In this document: piece by piece, positions 19,799 to 25,560 of the stretch
How positions within the stretch are numbered: position 1 is the first letter of the stretch
Layout: every line of letters starts with the position of its first letter
Position numbers and translations under genes: made by a program
Source of the DNA: Guillardia theta CCMP2712
Taxonomy: Eukaryota > Cryptophyceae > Pyrenomonadales > Geminigeraceae
Direction: 5' to 3'
Assembly: GCF_000315625.1 (NCBI RefSeq)
Contig: NW_005434634.1
Coordinates: 50,832-76,391, forward strand
Length of the DNA stretch: 25,560 bases
The notes under the pieces: generated by a model
Told to the model about the DNA's origin: nothing
The model's input: the letters and a program-made list of their open reading frames with translations, nothing else
Database searches by the model: none

Positions 19799-21534
19799 TC
19801 AAGCACCTGCTGCAGCTCCTGCTGCTGGGGCAGCTGCCGCATCAGCTCCGGCAGCAGCTCCGTTGATGCTGTTGCAATGATCATTGATCTTGATCTTGAT
19901 CATGGTAATGACGTAGATCTCCCTCTCGTAAGGAGGAATCTGCAGTTGATGTGTCAACAGGCCTGCAAGGTTGACGACGAGGAGAATTACCAGTTTCTTC
20001 GCGTCATTTTTGGCCTCCTTGTCTTGGATCTCCAAGATCTTCTCGTTTCCGTTGAGCTTCTCACGTTGAAGTTTCTCGCTCTCGTACTGAGAAGAAACGC
20101 GATGTCAGTTGGCATGCCATGTCAGTCGCCTTGAGGCCAGGGCTCACGTCTTCCTTTGCCTTGTCTCTTGCCTTACCCAGCTCAGCAATCTTCTGCTCCG
20201 ACTCAACCTTCCAACAATCATTAAGAGCTGCTAGTAGATCAACAAAGCTGAAGACCAGTTTATCATGGTAGCTGTCCACCGTCGCCTGAGCTTGCTTCTC
20301 TGAATCATCAAGGATCTGCTTCCTGGTCTCGATGTCCTGCAGTGAAGGTCACCAGAGTGCAGGCACGTCATCTTCCTCTGCTCACGTCGAGCATCTCCTT
20401 GAGGATCTTGGCGATCTCTTCAGTCTCGCTGTAAACTGGCAGCTTCGTGATCTGCGCGAGTTTGTCCCCCTTAATCAGCCCAGACTTCTTGATCATCTGT
20501 TTGAGCTGCGAGATCTTAGCCTCCAGGACAGCCTTCGTCTTGCTTGCATAAGTGCCGTAGCTGTCAACACGTCAGCAGGTATGACAAGGTATCGACGGGT
20601 ATCACGGGTCAGAGACGCCGGTCTCCGAGTCCTTGATGCTGTCCCTGCCACCAGCTGCAATGCTCTTGTCGGTGGCCTTGATGTCATGCAGGACCCCTGC
20701 AAGGAGAGCGTCAGGAGGGGCAAGGGAGAGCGTCAGGAGGAGCAAGGAGAGCGTCAGAAAGGGCAAGGGCGAGCGTCAGGAGGGCAAGGAGAGCGTCAGC
20801 ACCGACCGATCATTCTCATGATCTCTTTGATCAGCTCCCTCTCGGAGTCAAGCTCCTCTCTCTCGGCCTGGTGCTTAGCAAGCATCGCATTCAGGTTTGC
20901 CTTGGCTTCCTTGTACGCCGTCATGTACTTCTCGTAGTCGTCTTGGACGTATTTCAACCCATCGTCGGCTTCCTTTTGCTTAACTCACAGTGTGAGGACG
21001 TCAAAACAACGTTCTGAAAAATTCAATTACCTGCTCAATGCGCAGGCGGTATGAAGACTCGGCCTCCAGCCACGAGTCCAGCGCCGCCTTCCACTCTGCG
21101 TCAACCTTGCCTAAGGTGATGTTGAGCGAGAGCTCTTCTCCGCCCAACTTCTTCAGCAGTTGATCGAGCTTCTCAATAATGACATCTTTCTTTGCACACA
21201 ACTTGGAATCAGAACCTGCCTCATTCTGAAGTTTCGTAGCTCCTAGCACATTCTGTGGGGCCAGCATCTGCGTGCGAGCCTTGGAGGGATCGCCGAGCAT
21301 GAGCGGGTTCTGCTGCCACTTCTTCAGGTACAGCCCCAGCGCCGTGGTTGACATGGATCCCCCTGTTCTCAGCAAATGCATCGCTAGAGCGTGCAGCTGT
21401 TTCTCAGGCTTCACTATCGCCATGAGAGAGGAGGAAGAGGAGGAGGGAGAGACGAGCAGCAGCAGAGCTGTAGCCGCCATGGCCGCGACGAGCGTCGCGC
21501 CGACCGCCAGTGCACGGCGGTCGTGGACTGCCAT
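19799..21534 (-). CDS. unrecognised membrane-anchored coiled-coil protein, copy B
   Basis: Paralogue of the protein encoded at 17873-19496. Exons on the - strand: 21031-21534, 20807-20978, 20606-20696, 20386-20560, 20256-20336, 20148-20207, 19991-20086 and 19799-19939; all phases close, giving 439 aa. The N-terminus ALAVGATLVAAMAATALLLL is a clear hydrophobic anchor and needs no frame correction. Shared with copy A: ARTQMLAP, EKLDQLLKKLGGEELSLNI, IKEIMRMIG, KSIAAGGRDSIKDSETGVSD, LPVYSETEE and IPPYEREIYVITMIK. Exon lengths equal those of copy A (172, 91, 81; 175 against 172), except that copy A's 156-nt exon is split here into 60 + 96 by an extra 61-nt intron (20087-20147). The C-terminus adds an Ala/Gly-rich tail. 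Function unknown; topology suggests a single-pass membrane or secreted protein with a long coiled coil. Confidence 0.9.
20697..20806 (-). repeat. ~21-nt minisatellite filling an intron of copy B
   Basis: About five imperfect copies of a unit like GGAGAGCGTCAGGAGGGGCA (+ strand) fill the 110-nt intron between exons 2 and 3. The equivalent intron of copy A is 44 nt and lacks the repeat, so the expansion post-dates the duplication. The repeat keeps the splice signals intact. Confidence 0.85.
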
Positions 21535-21576
21535 GTCAGGCTATTTCGGGAGCAGGTTGTTTGACAAGTTGTCATA

Positions 21577-21913
21577 GGGTGGGTACATACATAGAGGGGT
21601 GGTGATGACTAAGGGGTTAAAGCAAAGGGGAACATAGGGGTGTGTTTCACAACTAGGGGGGGAGGAAAGGTGGGGGTGGGGGTGTCAGTGTCGAATTTGA
21701 GGGGTGGGGGTAGTGTTTTCTCGATAATTGACATCAGAGCGGTTGGTCACAGGGTGGGGTACCATGGAAAAGAATTGATGGGGTGAGGGTAGCGCTCTAA
21801 CGCAGGGGTAGCCTTGAAAAGGGTACACTACAATGGGGTACTTGTAACATAAATTCAAGCTGCACAGATGGGGTAGAATACAAGGGAGTTGGGGTGGGAT
21901 AACCAAGGGGTAG
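21577..21913 (+). repeat. spaced G-rich motif array upstream of the Cys-rich gene
   Basis: GGGTGGGTAC, GAGGGGTGG, AAGGGGTTA, TAGGGGTGTG, GGTGGGGGTGGGGGTG, GGTGGGGTAC, GGGTGAGGGTAG, CAGGGGTAGC, GGGTACAC, TGGGGTAC, TGGGGTAG and AAGGGGTAG recur every 20-40 bases on the + strand. The architecture matches 6438-6810, including the GGAGA run that follows. Confidence 0.68.
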
Positions 21914-21972
21914 TGTGCAGCTTTCAGAATGGAATGGTTGGAAAGAATCACTGGTAAGAACGAGCGGAGACG

Positions 21973-22137
21973 AGAGAGGAGAGGAGAGGAGAGGAGAGGA
22001 GAGGAGAGGAGAGGAGAGGACACGAGACGAGACGAGACGAGACGAGACGAGACGAGACGAGACGAGACGAGACGAGACGAGACGAGACGAGACGAGACGA
22101 GACGTGAGGAGACGAGAGGAGACGAGAGGAGAGGAGG
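21973..22137 (+). repeat. GGAGA then GAGAC pentanucleotide arrays
   Basis: About nine GGAGA units change abruptly at about 22021 into about fifteen GAGAC units, then back to mixed GAGAG/GAGAC. The junction of two pentamer families that differ at one base suggests that one array arose from the other by mutation and expansion. Confidence 0.9.
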
Positions 22138-22287
22138 GACTTGTTGAGTTCGTTGAACGTCGTTGGAGATCTCATAGAGGACACTGGTAGCAAGAGGGCA
22201 TTGAAACTGAAGTTTGATAGCGGACAAGCTTCTCACTCTTTGGCAGGAATTTTGATCGCTCCTCCTCAACGCGCCGAGTCAGCGGCC

Positions 22288-23736
22288 ATGTCGCATACTT
22301 CTATCACAAACCCCTGGGATCTTGACCATTACGAGCCGCCCGTCGATGAGGATGAGTGGTACCAAGAAGAGCTCAAGAAAGAGGACGTCAGGTCGATGAA
22401 GAGCGGGTCGAGCAGGCATTCAAGCGCCCTGGGGTCTTCTAGGGACGAAGAGCAAGAAGGGTCCTCTGCTGTCGTTTCCTTCCAGCCGAACAAGGCTAAA
22501 GAGGAGCAGAAAATTTGCCCTGACTGCCATCTGAGCCTTAGGAGACCCAAGATCAGGCCGTCCAGCGAGAGCAGGACCAACACCTCGCACACTGAGGAGG
22601 AGGACGACGACGAAGAGGACGTTTGTATCTGCACTCCTTGCAAGCTCTGCAATAAGCACATGTGCGGCCTTGCTACCAAGAAGATGAAAGACCCTCGACG
22701 AGCTGACGAGCTGCGGGCGCAAATTCATTCCAGGGTAAGGAGCAGCAGCAGCAGCAGGGTCGGGTCAGAAGGAGGAGGAGAGGAGGGGTAGGGGAAGGAG
22801 AGGACATCTGAATTTGTCTCAGATGAGCCATTGGAGGAAACGGCAGGAGTTGTGGAAGGCTCAAGTTCTAACGGTAAACCTTTGATCAGCTCGCTGTCTG
22901 TTTGTTTCTTTCTTTTCATCCTGCCGTCTACAATCTCGTTGTTCTCTCCCCCTCCCCGCTCTTCCTTCCATCGCTCCCTTACCCCTTCCTCTCCATCATT
23001 GTGCCCTTATCTCTTTCCCTCCCCTGCTTCCCTCCCTCTCACTCGTTCTGCTTTGTTCTCTCAGCCCGGACGGGACAGTTTTGTCGAAGTCAGGCAGGTG
23101 AATCTGATGAAATCTTCTGCCCTGAGCAAGTTTGCTGACGTTTGATCTCTCCTCCCCTCCCCTCCCCTTCCCCTCCTCTTCGCTCCCCTCTGCTTTCCTC
23201 TGCTCCCCTCTCCTCTCCCCTCCTCTCCTCTCCTCTGCTCTCCTCTCCCTCCAGTTGGAAATCGACACAGGAAGGATGGAGCACAGCAAGACTTGCTCGT
23301 GTGCTGTCTGCCGATCAACGGTGGAAGCCTGGGCGGATGCTCTCGTGAGAGATCGCGATTCTCCTCCTCTTCTCCTCCTCTGACTGTGCAACAGGAGGAG
23401 CGATGCATGAGGGTGCAGAGACGAAGCATCGCGTCCAAGTGGCGGGGGATGCGAAACCCAACAGATACAGGTTATGAGAATGATGCAGGAGGGGGTGGTG
23501 GGGGGGGGGCAGAGGAAAGAGCACGAGTAGAGTAGAGTAGAGGACAGTACAGTAGAGGACAGTAGAGAGTACAGAGCAGGGACAGGAGGCAGCGGGTGAC
23601 AGGCGCAGGAGGAGTGGAGGTTGAAGGGGACGAGCGCAAGGAGGAGGAGGGGACGGGGAGAGTCTAAAGTCTGACATGAACTGTAGTCTGCTATGCGGAC
23701 CCCGAACACTTCGCATATGAGGAAACGATCCCTTGA
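22288..23736 (+). CDS. unrecognised Cys-rich, probably zinc-binding protein
   Basis: Exons: 22288-22734, 22823-22873, 23065-23097, 23255-23344, 23395-23470 and 23687-23736; introns 88, 191, 157, 50 and 216 nt; all phases close and the product is 248 aa. No known domain was recognised. Cysteines are clustered: a CPDC pair (77, 80), CICTPCKLCNKHMC (113-126), and SKTCSCAVC (191-196) preceded by a His. That is enough for two or three zinc sites. The N-terminus is acidic (DLDHYEPPVDEDEWYQEE) with a Ser-rich stretch and an acidic run (HTEEEDDDEEDV) before the second Cys cluster. The C-terminal exon reads VCYADPEHFAYEETIP. The last intron starts with a weak GTTATG donor; reading through it instead gives a poly-Gly tail ending at 23535. 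An AATAAA at 23871 may serve polyadenylation. Nuclear or nucleic-acid-binding roles are possible but not shown. Confidence 0.74.
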
Positions 23737-24041
23737 GAAGGAGGAGGGTGGGGCGAGGAGGAGGAGGAGGAGGAGGAGGAGGAGGAGGCGCAGCAGCAGC
23801 AGCAGCAGCAGCAGCAAGAAGAGTAGCAGCAGCAGCAGCAAGAAGAGTAGCAGCAGCAGCATTGTAGACGAATAAACTTTGTAGAATAATCAAACAATTT
23901 TTACAGATCTTATCATATCACATGTTAACGCAAGCATCAAGAAATAAATCCAATCCTTCACACTGACCTGCAGAAGACCGCAGGCTCGTCAACGAACGTA
24001 TCAATACAAGTGCTACATCACCGAGTGTACCGTCCCAGCAC
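23737..24041. other. intergenic between convergent genes
   Basis: It contains GAG/AGG and CAG triplet runs (about 23756-23863) that open Arg-rich and Ser-Lys frames. They are probably 3' untranslated sequence of the Cys-rich gene. AATAAA at 23871 is a possible polyadenylation site. The last 100 bases are ordinary sequence leading to the glyoxalase II stop. Confidence 0.55.
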
Positions 24042-24870
24042 TCACTTCGCCTGATCGAACATCTGTTCGATCTTATCCTTCAAGACATTCTGAACCTTCA
24101 TGATCACACACTCGAACCCTCCCTTTCCCTCTCCTCTCCCCTCACCTCATCCCGGCACCTCCTGACCTCCGACAAGACCGTAATGCTGTCAGGTTCCCCC
24201 TCCTGCTTCTGCCAGCCAGTCAAGCTCCTCCCCCTCCAGTCTTCCTCCCACCCGCGTGCCGTTGGCTGCATTGAGCAGCAGCGCGATCTTTGCGCAAGCA
24301 GCCTTGGAGATGACAACCTGAACGTTGAGGGAGTGAGGGGAGGAGGACGAAGACGAGGACGAGGTACAAGAGGAAGAGGAGGTGGAGATGGAGGAGGACA
24401 AGATAGTGACGGACAAGCTGGGAGGGAGGAGGGCAACAACGTAAACAAGAACGAGGACGAGCACAAGACATTGGAAGAAGGCAGCAGGGGAAGCATGCAG
24501 CTTTTACCCGGATGTAGGGGTTGGTAGCGATTTCTTCTCCAATCGTGCTCGGCTACATCAAAGATGTCAAAGGTAAGCGAAACATTCTCATCTTCTTCCT
24601 CTTCTCTCCCTCCTCTTCCATTCCCTCCTCCTCCTCCTGACTCTCTTCCTCGTCCTCGTCCTCGTCCTCGTCCTTCTCCTCCTCCTCTTCCTCCTCCTCC
24701 TCCTCCCCCTCCCCCTCCCCCCTCCCCCTCTTCCAGTTCCTCTTCCTCTGAAAGTCGAAATGAGTTCAAATCATTTCCCACCAGGGTAGGAAGGCGATCT
24801 CGACGCAGCTGCTGTACATTCCTTATTCTCTCCATCACCAGCCCCTGCTCCCTCCACTTATTCCTCTCAA

Positions 24871-24915
<45 letters not shown>

Positions 24916-24999
24916 GTCATTACCACCGTCGTCGTCGTCATCATCATGTCCACCATCATCATCATCATGATCATCATCATCATGTCCGTCATCATCATG

Positions 25000-25038
<39 letters not shown>

Positions 25039-25560
25039 TCCATCATCATCATCATCTCCATCATCGTCGTCTTCTTGAACGCACGTTGTCAGGCTCCAAC
25101 GCAGCTGCAAACTTGTAGTTGCTCAACGTGTACTCATGCCTGTCCAGGTCACGACATGTCAAGTTTTCAAAGGACATGTCAACGTGAGAGAACAGGTGAA
25201 GAGAGAGAATGTCAGGTGCGGACTCACCCGCAAAAACTTTAACACTCGACGGCAAATCTGACGAGAAACTTCAGCACGAGCAACCTGACCCTCGGACTCT
25301 CACTTGAGACCCTCATGAGGATCTTCGCCATCTCCGCCGCTGATCCCTGACACAAGCATCACGTTCGACATGCTCCCACGCTCCTCCTCTGCTCCTCTCC
25401 GCTCCTCCTCCCTCCGCTCCCCTCCGCTCCCCTCCTCTCTTCCCCTACTCCTCCTTGTGCTCTCCCTCCAGCTGCCGCTGGGTTCAGCTACTTCACCTCG
25501 AAGAACTTGCCCGTCCCGCCAGCAAACAACGTGTCCCCGGTGAAGACAGCAAGAGTTCTC
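24042..25560 (-). CDS. glyoxalase II (hydroxyacylglutathione hydrolase), 5' end outside window
   Basis: Role: hydrolysis of S-D-lactoylglutathione to D-lactate and glutathione in methylglyoxal detoxification. Exons on the - strand: 25497-25560, 25304-25346, 25228-25257, 25085-25139, 24782-24856, 24508-24552, 24252-24317, 24146-24208 and 24042-24122. The fragment begins VFTGDTLFAGGTGKFFE, where the Asp is the bridging metal ligand in this family, then GSAAEMAKILM, LPSSVKVFAG and HEYTLSNYKFA (the His is a metal ligand), and PSTIGEEIATNPYIR, the conserved glutathione-binding C-terminal segment. Two irregularities: the G-H codon between 25228 and 25139 is one base short with the visible GTGAGT donor, and the last intron is only 23 nt (24123-24145). 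The exon 24252-24317 (VVISKAACAKIALLLNAANG) has no counterpart in the usual enzyme and may be an insertion. The N-terminal THxHxDH site lies beyond the window. Confidence 0.9.
24871..25064 (+). repeat. CAT trinucleotide array in a glyoxalase II intron
   Basis: CAT/CAC/CGT triplets fill most of the 228-nt intron 24857-25084. Open His, Ile, Asp and Met frames here are artefacts. A second low-complexity intron (24553-24781) holds CCT/CGT triplets. Confidence 0.9.

Larger units (their letters stand above)
21535..22287. other. divergent intergenic region with G-rich array
   Basis: This region separates copy B (-, start 21534) from the Cys-rich gene (+, start 22288). It holds a G-rich motif array (21577-21913), a GGAGA/GAGAC tract (21973-22137) and about 150 bases of ordinary sequence before the ATG. 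The open frames inside the repeats (poly Arg-Asp-Glu and its antisense) are artefacts. Confidence 0.65.

Noticed and set aside
20697-20806. Regular ~21-nt repeats as a CRISPR array
   Set aside because: There are no unique spacers; the units are directly tandem and lie inside a eukaryotic intron.
21973-22137. Arg-Asp-Glu repeat proteins on both strands
   Set aside because: They are translations of GGAGA/GAGAC pentamers, with no flanking coding signal.
24564-25118. + strand frame with poly-Ser, poly-Pro and poly-His
   Set aside because: It covers introns and one exon of glyoxalase II on the other strand, and its composition comes from triplet repeats.

Overview
The window looks like eukaryotic nuclear DNA. 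The genes are split by many short GT-AG introns, most of them 43-66 nt, and they sit on both strands. Simple repeats fill the longer introns and the gaps between genes, and there is one 100-N assembly gap. The acetyltransferase at 1363-4179 begins with a signal peptide followed by Ser-Ala/Phe, the pattern of bipartite plastid import signals in algae with complex red plastids. Together with the compact introns this suggests a cryptophyte such as Guillardia theta. That is an inference; no taxon-specific marker was checked.

Layout from left to right. (1) 148-1307 (+): 3' end of a gamma-glutamyltransferase-like gene, with introns stuffed with Pro/Ala/Leu-looking microsatellites. (2) 1363-4179 (-): a GNAT acetyltransferase of about eight exons with a putative plastid-targeting leader, convergent with (1). 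(3) 4702-6085 (-): a LisH-domain protein resembling the N-terminus of NPAT, a histone-gene transcription co-activator. (4) 7432-10068 (+): a voltage-gated, cyclic-nucleotide-binding-domain potassium channel. (5) 10903-12245 (+): a HAD-fold protein of the kind found in RNA-repair 'Swiss army knife' proteins. (6) 12477-14210 (-): a single-exon BRCT-PIN-WW protein, an unusual combination. (7) 14211-15802: an intergenic region with a terminal-inverted-repeat (MITE-like) element, a strong hairpin and a G-rich motif array. (8) 15803-17193 (+): a TKL-type protein kinase. (9) 17873-19496 (+) and 19799-21534 (-): two tail-to-tail paralogues of an unrecognised membrane-anchored coiled-coil protein with nearly identical exon lengths. 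(10) 22288-23736 (+): an unrecognised cysteine-rich, probably zinc-binding protein. (11) 24042-25560 (-): the 3' part of glyoxalase II, running off the right edge.

The genes do not form one pathway. Two (gamma-glutamyltransferase and glyoxalase II) belong to glutathione metabolism, but nothing shows that they are co-regulated. The most unusual signals are the inverted paralogue pair, the BRCT-PIN-WW protein, the MITE-like element, and a recurring array of spaced TGGGGTA-type motifs lying just upstream of four genes and always oriented with the gene.

Exon boundaries were read by eye from splice consensus, reading phase and family motifs. Single-base errors at some junctions are possible and are stated where seen. 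Most long apparent open frames in the repeat tracts (poly-Ala, Ser, Gly, His, Leu) are repeat artefacts.
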